DNA of 64,000 bases from positions 1 to 64,000 of the forward strand of contig JAEWFA010000065.1 of NCBI GenBank assembly GCA_023389055.1, read 5' to 3'. The DNA is from Pseudomonadota bacterium. Lineage in GTDB: Bacteria; Pseudomonadota; Gammaproteobacteria; Burkholderiales; Burkholderiaceae_E. Positions 17,349-25,644 of the stretch are shown here, one piece after another. The translations under genes were made by a program, and so were the position numbers. The first letter of the stretch is position 1; every line of letters starts with the position of its first letter. A model generated the notes under the pieces. It saw nothing but the letters and a program-made list of their open reading frames with translations. It made no database searches and had not been told where the DNA came from.

Positions 17349-18752
17349 ATGGCCGGCAACGCGCCAGGCGTGCCGGTCGTCGCCGATCTCGGCGCGATCG
17401 TCAAGTGGCTCGACCGGCGCGGTCGACTCGTGCGCGTTCGATCGGAGGTCGACCCGGTGCACGAGCTGGCCGGCATCGCGTCGCGCTTCGAAGGCGGCCC
17501 CTGCGCCGTGCTCTTCGAACGCGTCAAGGGCAGCCGCTACCCGGTCTTCACCGGCCTGTACTGGTCGCGCGATCTGCTCGGTGCGCTGTTCGATCGCCCG
17601 GAGCGCTCGCTGCCGCAATACGTGTCGCAATGCATCCGCGACTGGCAGCAACGGCCGGTCGCGCCGGTCGTCGTCGAGACGGGGCCCGTGTTGCAGGTCA
17701 CGGAGCCGCACGTCGATCTCTCCAAGCTGCCGATTCCCGTACATGCCGAGCACGACGGCGGACCGTATTTCGATGCGGGCGTCGTAATCGCTCGCGATCC
17801 GGAAACCGGCGTGCGCAACGCGTCGATCCAGCGTTTCATGGTCATCGGCGCCGACCGCCTCGCCATCAACATCGACGCCGGCCGGCATCTGGAGACCTAC
17901 CTCGAGAAGGCCGCGGCGCGCGGCGAGTCGCTGCCGTTCACGCTGAACGTCGGCGTCGGACCGGGGCTGCATTTCTGCGCGGCCACTCCGGCGGAGGCCG
18001 CGCCGATCGACACCGACGAGCTCGGCATCGCAAGCGAATTCCACGGCCAGCCGCTGCAGCTCGTGCCCGGCACCGTCTCGCCGGTGGAGATGGTCGCGCA
18101 CGCGATGTTCGCGCTCGAGTGCGAGATGATCCCCGGCGAGCTGCACGACGAAGGCCCTTTCGCCGAGGTCACCGGCTACTACGCGACCGTCGCACCGCGC
18201 CCGCTCGTGCACGTGCGCCGCATCCACCGGCGCCGCCAGCCGATCTTCCAGACGATCCTCTCGGGCGTCGAGGTATTCAATTCGGTGGGACTGCTCGGCG
18301 AGGCGAACGTGCTGTCGCTGCTGCAAAAGCAGGTGCCCGGCGTGAAGGACGTCTATTTCTCGCACGGCGGCTGCGGCTTCTATCACGCGATCGTGCAGAT
18401 CTCGCAGAAGCGCGCGGGCTGGGCCAAGCAGGCGCTGATGGCGGCTTTCGCCGCGTTCCCGCCGTTGAAGATGGTCACCGTCGTCGACGACGACGTCGAC
18501 ATCCGCAATCCGTCCGACGTCGAATGGGCGATGGCCACGCGGCTGGACCCCGAGCACGGGATATTGCGGATCGACAAGGTTTTCGGACACGGTCTCAATC
18601 CTTCCTTTCCCGACTACTTCGGAAGCAAGGTGGGTTTCGACGCCACGAGGCCGTTCCCGAGAACACCCGCCTACGACCGCGCGAAGGTGCGTGCGGTTTC
18701 GCTCGACGCCATCGACATCCACGTACCCGATTCCGCCAACCGCTCCCAGTGA
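17349..18752 (+). CDS. UbiD-family prenylated-FMN decarboxylase
   Basis: A 467-residue enzyme of the UbiD superfamily, which uses prenylated FMN for reversible decarboxylation of aromatic or unsaturated acids. The family's Arg in ASIQRFMVIG and the Glu pair in MIPGELHDEGPFAEVTGYY are visible. The protein is shorter and differs in context from ubiquinone-pathway UbiD, and the gene heads an operon with a TRAP transporter, so a catabolic substrate is more likely. A GGAGGAG ribosome site precedes the ATG. No UbiX-type prenyltransferase gene is in the window, so the cofactor must come from elsewhere. Confidence 0.88.
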   Translation: MAGNAPGVPVVADLGAIVKWLDRRGRLVRVRSEVDPVHELAGIASRFEGGPCAVLFERVKGSRYPVFTGLYWSRDLLGALFDRPERSLPQYVSQCIRDWQQRPVAPVVVETGPVLQVTEPHVDLSKLPIPVHAEHDGGPYFDAGVVIARDPETGVRNASIQRFMVIGADRLAINIDAGRHLETYLEKAAARGESLPFTLNVGVGPGLHFCAATPAEAAPIDTDELGIASEFHGQPLQLVPGTVSPVEMVAHAMFALECEMIPGELHDEGPFAEVTGYYATVAPRPLVHVRRIHRRRQPIFQTILSGVEVFNSVGLLGEANVLSLLQKQVPGVKDVYFSHGGCGFYHAIVQISQKRAGWAKQALMAAFAAFPPLKMVTVVDDDVDIRNPSDVEWAMATRLDPEHGILRIDKVFGHGLNPSFPDYFGSKVGFDATRPFPRTPAYDRAKVRAVSLDAIDIHVPDSANRSQ

Positions 18753-18761
18753 GGTGATTGC

Positions 18762-19802
18762 ATGAAGCGCCGCACGTTCTCGAAGCTCGCTGCTCCCCTG
18801 CTCGCCGCGCCGTTGCTCGCCGGCGCCGTCGCGCTGTTCGCGCCCGCGCCGGCCCTGGCGGCCGACATCACGCTCACCTACGCGTTCTTCGCACCCGCCG
18901 GAACGTTCCCGGGCAAGCAGATGCAACACTGGGCCGACGAACTCGCCAAGCGGACCAACGGCAAGGTCGCCGTGAAGACTTTCCCCGGCGGCACCCTGCT
19001 CGGCGCGCGCGAGATGTACGACGGCGTCTCGAAGGGCGTTGCCGACATCGGGCTGGGGGCTCCGTCGTACGACCCGGGGCGCTTCCCGCTGACCTCCGGC
19101 GTCTCGCTGCCGGTGGGCTTTGCGAACGCCACCGTCGCCAGTCGCACGCTGTGGGAACTCACGAAGGAGTTCCAGCCCAAGGAGTACGAGAACTTCAAGG
19201 TGATCGCGATGTTCACCACCGAGCCCGGCTACATCCAGTCGCGCAAGCCGGCGGGCAACGCCGAGCAGCTCGCGGGGATGAAGCTGCGCGCCGCCGGCAC
19301 CGGCGTACCGGTGCTGCAGGCGCTCGGCGCGGCACCCGTCGGGATGCCGATGCCCGAGGTGCCGCAATCGGTGCAAACCGGCGTCATCGACGGGACGATG
19401 ACGTCGCGCGAAGTGTTGCAGGACTTCAAGCTCGCCGAGACGCTGAAGTACGTCACCGACTACCCGACGGTCGTCGTCACCTTCGCCGCCGTGATGGACA
19501 AGAAACGGTGGGACAAGTTGCCCGACGACGTGAAGAAGGTCATCGACGAGCTCGGCCCCGAGATGGCGATCTGGACCGGCCAGTACCACGACAAGGAGAA
19601 CGTCGCGCGCGCGCTCGAATGGTCGAAGCAGAATCATCAGTTGCAGATCGTTCCGGTCGCCGACGACGAGCGCAAGCGCTGGGATGCGAAGCTCGAGCCG
19701 ATGGTCGCGCAGTGGGTCGACGAGATGAAGGCAAAGGGTCTGCCCGCCGAGCAGTACCTTAAGCGGCTGCGCGAGTTGCGCGACCAGTTTTCACGGCAGT
19801 GA
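18762..19802 (+). CDS. TRAP transporter substrate-binding protein (DctP family)
   Basis: A 346-residue periplasmic binding protein with a signal peptide (MKRRTFSKL..., cleavage near ALA-A, about residue 34). Its DctP domain has the typical FFPGGTLLG-like motif (KTFPGGTLLGAREMYDGVSKGVADIG) and the conserved arginine segment GMKLRAAGTG that salt-bridges a carboxylate ligand. A GAGGTGA ribosome site overlaps the stop of the UbiD gene, indicating coupling. The ligand is likely an organic acid; linkage to UbiD suggests an aromatic or unsaturated carboxylate. Confidence 0.92.
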   Translation: MKRRTFSKLAAPLLAAPLLAGAVALFAPAPALAADITLTYAFFAPAGTFPGKQMQHWADELAKRTNGKVAVKTFPGGTLLGAREMYDGVSKGVADIGLGAPSYDPGRFPLTSGVSLPVGFANATVASRTLWELTKEFQPKEYENFKVIAMFTTEPGYIQSRKPAGNAEQLAGMKLRAAGTGVPVLQALGAAPVGMPMPEVPQSVQTGVIDGTMTSREVLQDFKLAETLKYVTDYPTVVVTFAAVMDKKRWDKLPDDVKKVIDELGPEMAIWTGQYHDKENVARALEWSKQNHQLQIVPVADDERKRWDAKLEPMVAQWVDEMKAKGLPAEQYLKRLRELRDQFSRQ

Positions 19803-19836
19803 CGCCCGATTCGCTTCGATCGCGCCGGCGCTGCCG

Positions 19837-20331
19837 ATGAAGGCACTTGCTGCGCTCGACGCGTTCGTGAACCGCGCGTTGGCGGCGGTCGCCGGGCTCG
19901 CGCTGATCGCGATGATGCTGTTCACGGTGGCCGACATGGTGCTGCGCGCATTCGGCCATCCGGTCGCCGGATCGTACGAAGTCATCGGCTGGCTGTCGGC
20001 GGTGGCGATGGCGCTGGCGCTCGGCTACGCACAACTGCACAAGGGCCACGTCGCGATCGACCTCGTCGTCCAGCGGCTGCACCCTCGAACGCGCGCCGTC
20101 GTCGAGGCGCTCACCACCCTCGCATCGCTGCTGTTGTTCGCGGCCGTCGCCTGGTACGTCGCCGGCTACGGCATCGTCCTGCACCAGAGCGGTTCGCTCT
20201 CCGAGACGCTGAAGGCGGTCGTCTACCCGTGGGTGTACGTCGTCGCGCTCGGGTGTGGGGGGCTGGCGCTCGCGTTGCTCGCGGATTTCGTTCGCGCGCT
20301 GGCGCGCGCTTTGGTGAAGGGTGAAGGGTGA
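19837..20331 (+). CDS. TRAP transporter small permease (DctQ family)
   Basis: A 164-residue four-helix membrane protein, typical of DctQ (ADMVLRAFGHPVAGSYEVIGW, GYAQLHKGHVAIDLV). It joins the large permease DctM to form the membrane part of the importer. The last five residues (VKGEG) and the stop codon are encoded by the GTGAAGG heptamer element that starts at 20314, so the original C-terminus was probably altered when that element arose or moved in. Confidence 0.9.
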   Translation: MKALAALDAFVNRALAAVAGLALIAMMLFTVADMVLRAFGHPVAGSYEVIGWLSAVAMALALGYAQLHKGHVAIDLVVQRLHPRTRAVVEALTTLASLLLFAAVAWYVAGYGIVLHQSGSLSETLKAVVYPWVYVVALGCGGLALALLADFVRALARALVKGEG

Positions 20332-20409
20332 AGGGAGAAGGGGGCCGCGCCGGCTTCCCCAGACACCGCGTCGGTTCTCGCCCTTCACCCTTCCCCCTTC
20401 ACCCTTCAC
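20314..20409. repeat. Inverted GTGAAGG-heptamer element, copy 1 (dctQ/dctM junction)
   Basis: Four heptamers (three GTGAAGG, one GAGAAGG) run from 20314 to 20341. A 40-bp core starting GGGCCG follows. Then four inverted heptamers (CCTTCAC, CCTTCCC, CCTTCAC, CCTTCAC) run from 20382 to 20409, giving a potential hairpin with 28-bp imperfect arms. The arms and inner edges match copy 2 at 44323-44493, but the core does not. The element contains the dctQ stop and ends 10 bp before the dctM start. Confidence 0.9.
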
Positions 20410-20419
20410 TTCCTCAAGC

Positions 20420-21730
20420 ATGGACCCGATTCTCGTAGCCGCCCTCGGCCTGGTCGTGATGTTCGCGCTGATGGCGCTGGGCATGCCGATCGGCTTCGCG
20501 ATGCTGCTGGCAGGCGTGCTCGGCAATGCATGGCTGCTGTCGGTGCCGGCGACGACGCACCTGCTGGCGACGAACGTCTGGGAGCAGTTCTCGTCGTACG
20601 GGCTGAGCGTCGTTCCGCTGTTCGTGCTGATGGGGCAGTTCGCGTTCCGCGCGGGCATCACCGAACGGCTGTACGACGCGGCGTACAAGTGGTTCGGGCG
20701 GCTGCCCGGCGGGTTGGCGGGAACGACGATCGCCGCCTGCGCGGGCTTCTCGGCAATCTGCGGATCGAATTCGGCGACCGCCGCGACGATGGGAACGATC
20801 GCTCTGCCGCAGATGCGCCGCTACGGCTACGACCGCGCGTTGAGCACCGGCGCGGTGGCCGTCGGCGGCACGCTCGGCGTCGTCATTCCGCCGAGCGTCG
20901 TGATGATCGTCATCGCGGTGCAGACCGAACAGTCGCTGCTGCGGCTGTTCCTCGCCGGCATCGTTCCAGGGCTGATCCTCACGGCGCTCTTCCTCGGCAC
21001 GGTGCTGGCGATCTGTGTGCGCAAGCCGGCGCTCGGGCCGCCGGGGCCGGCAACCTCGATGCGCGAAAAGGTCGCGTCGCTGTCCGGCGTCATCGAGACG
21101 TTGCTGCTGTTCGCGCTGGTGATCGGCGGCCTGTACGTCGGCTGGTTCACGCCGACCGAGGCGGGCGCCGCCGGTGCGGCAGGTGCGCTGGCGATCGGGC
21201 TCGTCCGCCGGAAACTCTCGCTCGCGGCGATCGTGCAATCGAGTGCCGAGACGCTGCGCATCTCGGCGATGGTCGTTCTGCTGATCACGGGTGCCGTGCT
21301 GTTCGGCCGCTTCCTGACCGTCTCGCGGCTGCCCTTCGAACTCGCCGACTGGGCGGCGTCGCTGCCGGTGCCGCCGGCGGTGATCCTGCTCGTCGTCGTC
21401 GGCATCTACCTGGTGGGCGGGGCGCTGATGGACGCGCTCGGCTTCCTCGTCGTCACCGTGCCGATCTTCTTTCCGCTCGCCACGGCACTGGGCTACGACC
21501 CCACCTGGTTCACGATCCTGCTGACGATCGTCACGACGATGGGCGCGGTGACGCCGCCGGTCGGGGTGAACGTGTTCATCGTCAACGGGTTGGCGCCCGA
21601 CGTGCCGATCCCGACCATCTTCCTGGGCGTCATGTACTTCATGCTCGCCTATGTCGCGTGCGTTGCGCTGATGTGGCTGGTGCCGGAAACGGTGCTGTGG
21701 CTGCCGGATCTGATGCTGGGCAAGGGGTAA
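20420..21730 (+). CDS. TRAP transporter large permease (DctM family)
   Basis: A 436-residue membrane protein of the ion-transporter superfamily, with about 12 hydrophobic segments including GMPIGFAMLLAGVLGN, the SAICGSNSATAATMG motif and GTLGVVIPPSVVMI, all characteristic of DctM. It forms the sodium- or proton-coupled translocation channel. The start is the ATG at 20420. No clear ribosome site precedes it (CTTCCTCAAGC), because the inverted heptamer element ends only 10 bp upstream, so translation may depend on coupling or on local RNA structure. Confidence 0.92.
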   Translation: MDPILVAALGLVVMFALMALGMPIGFAMLLAGVLGNAWLLSVPATTHLLATNVWEQFSSYGLSVVPLFVLMGQFAFRAGITERLYDAAYKWFGRLPGGLAGTTIAACAGFSAICGSNSATAATMGTIALPQMRRYGYDRALSTGAVAVGGTLGVVIPPSVVMIVIAVQTEQSLLRLFLAGIVPGLILTALFLGTVLAICVRKPALGPPGPATSMREKVASLSGVIETLLLFALVIGGLYVGWFTPTEAGAAGAAGALAIGLVRRKLSLAAIVQSSAETLRISAMVVLLITGAVLFGRFLTVSRLPFELADWAASLPVPPAVILLVVVGIYLVGGALMDALGFLVVTVPIFFPLATALGYDPTWFTILLTIVTTMGAVTPPVGVNVFIVNGLAPDVPIPTIFLGVMYFMLAYVACVALMWLVPETVLWLPDLMLGKG

Positions 21731-21749
21731 GTCAAGGGAGGGGGCGGCG

Positions 21750-21771
21750 CCGAGCGCTGCTCGGCGCTCGG
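21750..21771 (+). terminator. Hairpin downstream of the ubiD-TRAP operon
   Basis: A perfect 8-bp stem, CCGAGCGC and GCGCTCGG, with a 6-base loop lies 20 bp after the dctM stop. There is no T-run, so intrinsic termination is uncertain. The rest of 21731-21962 shows no gene. Confidence 0.35.
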
Positions 21772-21857
21772 TGTTCGCTGTCGGGCGACCGGCGCCTGCG
21801 CCCCATTTCGCTGCAAACCGCTGCATTTTGAGCCGGGGCGCAACTTGCACAGCCGGG

Positions 21858-21880
21858 AACGCAGCGTTTCACTGCGTTTT
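21858..21880 (+). terminator. Candidate intrinsic terminator between dctM and the exonuclease gene
   Basis: A 7-bp stem AACGCAG/CTGCGTT with a 7-base loop is followed by TT and a G-rich stretch. Weak, but its position 128 bp after dctM and before the next plus-strand gene is sensible. Confidence 0.35.
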
Positions 21881-21962
21881 GGGCTGGCGCGGTGCGCTCG
21901 GGCCGGCCGGTGCCCGGGCAGCATAACTGCAAGCTTTTTGCGTTCCCCCTTCCCCCGGACCG

Positions 21963-23027
21963 ATGCCCGATCTGATCGTTCCGCGCCCCCAGGGCCTGTG
22001 GTGCGAAGCCGGCCGATTTTTCATCGACCCATGGCGGCCGGTCGAGCGCGCGCTGATCACGCACGCGCACGGCGATCACGCCCGCGTCGGCAGCAACCGC
22101 TATCTCGCCGCTCGCGAGGGCGAGCACGTGCTGCGCGCGAGACTCGGCGACATCGCGCTGGAGACGCTCGCCTGGGGCGAGTCCATCGACGTCGACGGCG
22201 TGCGCGTTTCGTTCCACCCCGCAGGCCACGTGCTCGGCGCCGCGCAGATCCGGCTCGAGCACGACGGCGAGACATGGGTCGTCTCGGGCGACTACCGACT
22301 CGAAGCCGATCGCAGCTGCACCGCCTTCGCGCCGCTGCGCTGCGATGTCTTCGTCACCGAGTCGACCTTCGCGCTGCCGATCTATCGATGGAAGCCGCAA
22401 CGCGAAGTCATGGACGAGATGCTGCGCTGGTGGTCGGAGAACGCCGAAGCATCGCGCGCGAGCGTGCTGTTCTGCTACGCCCTGGGCAAGGCGCAGCGCA
22501 TCCTCGCCGGACTGGCAGACGCCGCCGGCGCGTCGCTGCCCGGCGTCATCGTCTGCCACGGTGCCGTGGAGGCGATGAATCGCGCCTACCGCGCAAGCGG
22601 CATCGCGCTGCCCGACACGCTTGTCGTCGACGCCGTCGATCGCGCGTCGTTGCGCCGCGCGCTCGTGCTCGCTCCGCCGTCGGCGGCACGCTCGCCGTGG
22701 CTGCGTCGCTTCGGCGCGGCCGGCGACGCGTTCGCGTCCGGCTGGATGCAGGTGCGCGGCACGCGTCGACGCCGCGCGATCGATCGCGGCTTCGTGCTGT
22801 CCGACCACGCGGACTGGCCGGGACTGAATGCGGCGATCGATGCAACCGGCGCTGCGCGAGTCGTTGCCACGCATGGCTACGCCGACGTGCTGGTTCGCTG
22901 GCTGCGCGAGCGCGGACTCGAGGCCGGCCGCTTCGCGACCGAGTACGGCGATGACGTCGAAGACGACGGCGAGGACGAAGGCGGCAAGAAGGAACCGGCA
23001 TCCCGCGACCCGGAACTCGCGCCCTAA
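21963..23027 (+). CDS. Ligase-associated DNA exonuclease (metallo-beta-lactamase fold)
   Basis: A 354-residue metallo-beta-lactamase/beta-CASP-type nuclease. The metal-binding motif is THAHGDHARVG (HxHxDH). SGDYRLEADRSC supplies the bridging aspartate, and SDHADWPGL and VVATHGYADVLVRWL are the C-terminal metal and beta-CASP motifs. It belongs to the family found beside ATP-dependent DNA ligases. It ends in an acidic Asp/Glu-rich tail. The stop overlaps the ligase start (TAATG), so the two proteins are made together and presumably act in the same repair reaction. Confidence 0.88.
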   Translation: MPDLIVPRPQGLWCEAGRFFIDPWRPVERALITHAHGDHARVGSNRYLAAREGEHVLRARLGDIALETLAWGESIDVDGVRVSFHPAGHVLGAAQIRLEHDGETWVVSGDYRLEADRSCTAFAPLRCDVFVTESTFALPIYRWKPQREVMDEMLRWWSENAEASRASVLFCYALGKAQRILAGLADAAGASLPGVIVCHGAVEAMNRAYRASGIALPDTLVVDAVDRASLRRALVLAPPSAARSPWLRRFGAAGDAFASGWMQVRGTRRRRAIDRGFVLSDHADWPGLNAAIDATGAARVVATHGYADVLVRWLRERGLEAGRFATEYGDDVEDDGEDEGGKKEPASRDPELAP

Positions 23028-24670
23028 TGAAGGCCTTCGCCGACCTCTATGCCCGACTCGACGCGACGACATCGACGACGCGCAAGGTCGACGCGATGGC
23101 CGGCTACTTCGCGAACGCCCCGGCGGCCGATTCCGCATGGGCCGCGTATTTCCTCGCCGGCGGGCGCCCCCGACGGCTGATTCCCGTGCGCGCGCTCGTC
23201 GATGCGGCATTGCGCGCGAACGCGCTGCCGCAGTGGCTGTTCGCCGAGAGCTACGACGCGGTCGGCGATCTCGCCGAGACGGTGGCGCTGCTGCTGCCCG
23301 AACCGGCGCACCGGGTCGATCGCGGGCTTGCCGAGTGGATGACGCGGCACGTGCTGCCGCTGCGCGGCGCACAGCCCGCGCAAATCGAAAGCGCAATCGC
23401 AGCGATGTGGCAGTCGCTCGATACGCACGAGCGTTTCGTGCTGAACAAGCTGCTCACCGGCGAGTTTCGCGTCGGCGTCTCGCGCCAGCTCGTGCTGCGC
23501 GCGCTGGCGCGCGCGTTCGGCGTCGACGAGAAGCGCCTGGCGCACCGCTTCGTCGGCTACGCCGACAGCACGCACGAGCCCGACGCGAATTCGTTTCGTG
23601 CCCTCGTGTCGCCCGACGACGCGGACGGCAACGCGTCCCGCGGACATCCGTACCCGTTCTTCCTCTCGCATCCGCTGCAGCAGCCGCCCGAGACGCTCGG
23701 TGCCGTTGCAGACTGGATCGTCGAATGGAAATGGGACGGCATCCGCGCGCAGCTCGTGCGCCGCTGCGGACAGACCTGGCTGTGGTCGCGCGGCGAGGAG
23801 CTCGTCACCGAACGATTTCCGGAAGTGATCGAGGCCGCGCACGCGCTACCCGACGGCACGGTGCTCGACGGCGAACTGCTCGCCTGGGACGCGCAGGCTG
23901 AACGACCGCTGCCCTTCGCGACGATGCAGCGGCGGATCGGACGATTGAAGCTAGGGCCCAGGCTGCTGCGCGAAGCGCCGGTCGCGTTGCTCGCGTTCGA
24001 TCTGCTCGAGCACGACGGCGAGGACATTCGCGATACGCCGCTCGTGCAGCGGCGCGCCCTGCTCGAAGCGATCGTCAAGCCGAGGACGACCCCGGCGCTG
24101 CTGCTGTCGCAGCGCATCGACGCGTCGGACTGGGACGCGCTCGCGCAGCTGCGCGAGGACTCGCGCAGCCGCAGCGTCGAAGGAATGATGCTCAAGCGAG
24201 CGCAGTCGGCCTACGGCGTCGGACGGACGAAGTCGATCGCCGTCGGCGACTGGTGGAAATGGAAGATCGATCCGCTTTCGGTGGACTGCGTGCTCGTGTA
24301 CGCGCAGCCCGGTCACGGTCGTCGCGCGAGCCTGTACACCGACTACACCTTCGCTGTCTGGAGCGGCCCGCCGGAGGACGCGACGCGCACGCTCGTTCCG
24401 TTCGCGAAGGCGTATTCGGGGCTCACCGACGAAGAGATCCGCGACGTCGACGCGAGGGTGCGCCGCACGACGATCGAGCGCTTCGGGCCGGTACGCGTCG
24501 TCGCTCCATCGATGGTCTTCGAGCTCGGTTTCGAAGGCATCCAGCGATCGACGCGACATAAGTCGGGGATCGCGGTGCGATTTCCGCGAATGCTGCGGCG
24601 TCGGCCGGACAAGAGAGTCGAGGAGGCCGATACGCTTCGAACCCTCGAGGCGCTACTCGACGTTCGTTGA
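23027..24670 (+). CDS. ATP-dependent DNA ligase (bacterial repair-associated type)
   Basis: A 547-residue ligase with three parts: an N-terminal all-alpha DNA-binding domain (1-200), an adenylation domain with the nucleotidyl-lysine motif EWKWDGIRAQ (motif I), a VLDGELLAWD motif (III) and VEGMMLKRAQSAYG (IV), and a C-terminal OB domain. It is distinct from the replicative NAD-dependent LigA and lacks the polymerase and phosphoesterase domains of LigD. It is coupled to the exonuclease gene. The other usual members of this four-gene island, an Lhr-type helicase and a separate phosphoesterase, are not here. Confidence 0.92.
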   Translation: MKAFADLYARLDATTSTTRKVDAMAGYFANAPAADSAWAAYFLAGGRPRRLIPVRALVDAALRANALPQWLFAESYDAVGDLAETVALLLPEPAHRVDRGLAEWMTRHVLPLRGAQPAQIESAIAAMWQSLDTHERFVLNKLLTGEFRVGVSRQLVLRALARAFGVDEKRLAHRFVGYADSTHEPDANSFRALVSPDDADGNASRGHPYPFFLSHPLQQPPETLGAVADWIVEWKWDGIRAQLVRRCGQTWLWSRGEELVTERFPEVIEAAHALPDGTVLDGELLAWDAQAERPLPFATMQRRIGRLKLGPRLLREAPVALLAFDLLEHDGEDIRDTPLVQRRALLEAIVKPRTTPALLLSQRIDASDWDALAQLREDSRSRSVEGMMLKRAQSAYGVGRTKSIAVGDWWKWKIDPLSVDCVLVYAQPGHGRRASLYTDYTFAVWSGPPEDATRTLVPFAKAYSGLTDEEIRDVDARVRRTTIERFGPVRVVAPSMVFELGFEGIQRSTRHKSGIAVRFPRMLRRRPDKRVEEADTLRTLEALLDVR

Positions 24671-24705
24671 CATCTCGTCCTTCCGTGACCCAGCCGCCCG
24701 AGCGC

Positions 24706-25572
24706 CTACGACTCTCGCGCTCCGCTGACGAGCAGCAGTTCGTTCGGCCCCTCCCATCCGTCGTCCGTCCGGAAAGCCTCGAGCTTGCGCTCGATGTCGG
24801 CCCACGCCTGCTTTCGGTCGCTTTCGTCGAGCCGGGCGAGCGCCGCGCGCAGCGGCGGCGTCGACGACCGCAGGAATTCGACGTAGTCGGCCGCCGACGG
24901 CAGTCGGAAAGGCGCGGCGAGCTTCGTTGCACGCACGTCGACGAAACCCGCGTCGCGCATCAGCGATTCGAGCAGCCCGGGCCTGCCGAGGCTCATCAGC
25001 GCGCCCGGCTCGAAAGGATCGCGCAGCGGCAGTCCGGCGTGCGACAACGCAGTGGAGATCGCGATGCCGACGCAGGGGTTGCGGGCCGGTTCGGAGAAGA
25101 CGAGTGCGGCGAAGCGCCCACCGGGTGCGAGCACCGAATGCACCGAGCGCAATGCGCGCGAGGGATCGCGGCAGAACATCAATCCGAGTCGACACACGGC
25201 CGCGTCGAAGGTCTCGCCGTCGAGGCCGGGGTTCTCGAGGTCGGCCTGTCGCGTCCGGATCTGCGTCAGTCCCTGCTCTCTCGCGTGGCGGGCAGCGATA
25301 TCGAGAATGGCGTCGGACAGGTCGGTAGCGAGCACCGAGCCGCTCGGGCCGACGCGACGCGCGGCATCGATCGTCTGGTCTCCGGCACCGGCCGCGAGAT
25401 CGAGGACGCGAGCGCCTGGCCCGATCTGCGCTGCGTCGAGCAACGCTTCGGTGGCCGAGGACAGCCAGTCGCGGATGGCGGGGCCGTGGCGATCCCAGCC
25501 CTCGGCTGCGCCGTCCCAGGCCGCGCGCATCGCGGACTTGAATGCGTCCGCCTCCTGCGGTATCGGTTGCAT
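24706..25572 (-). CDS. Class I SAM-dependent methyltransferase
   Basis: A 288-residue protein with a UbiE/COQ5-like methyltransferase fold. VLDLAAGAGDQTIDAARRV is the SAM-binding motif I, VLATDLSDAIL gives the acidic residue of motif II, and FDAAVCRLGLMF is motif IV. The substrate is not identifiable. The start at 25572 has a GGAG ribosome site 9 bases upstream; a GTG at 25590 is an alternative. It follows the EmrB-like efflux gene in the same direction, 72 bp away. Confidence 0.82.
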   Translation of the reverse strand: MQPIPQEADAFKSAMRAAWDGAAEGWDRHGPAIRDWLSSATEALLDAAQIGPGARVLDLAAGAGDQTIDAARRVGPSGSVLATDLSDAILDIAARHAREQGLTQIRTRQADLENPGLDGETFDAAVCRLGLMFCRDPSRALRSVHSVLAPGGRFAALVFSEPARNPCVGIAISTALSHAGLPLRDPFEPGALMSLGRPGLLESLMRDAGFVDVRATKLAAPFRLPSAADYVEFLRSSTPPLRAALARLDESDRKQAWADIERKLEAFRTDDGWEGPNELLLVSGARES

Positions 25573-25644
25573 CTGCTGGCGCTCCACCACAGACGGAGAA
25601 CGCGCCGACGATGCGCTCGCGGCCGACCCCTGTCAACGACGCAG

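Noticed and set aside
16938..19637. Very long minus-strand reading frame (about 900 codons) opposite the ubiD-dctP genes
   Set aside because: It is the antisense of real genes with family motifs. Long antisense frames are expected at this GC content, and the translation is Arg/His/Asp-rich without domains.
21731..21962. Possible small gene between dctM and the exonuclease
   Set aside because: No frame has a start, a ribosome site or coding character; the stretch holds only hairpins.
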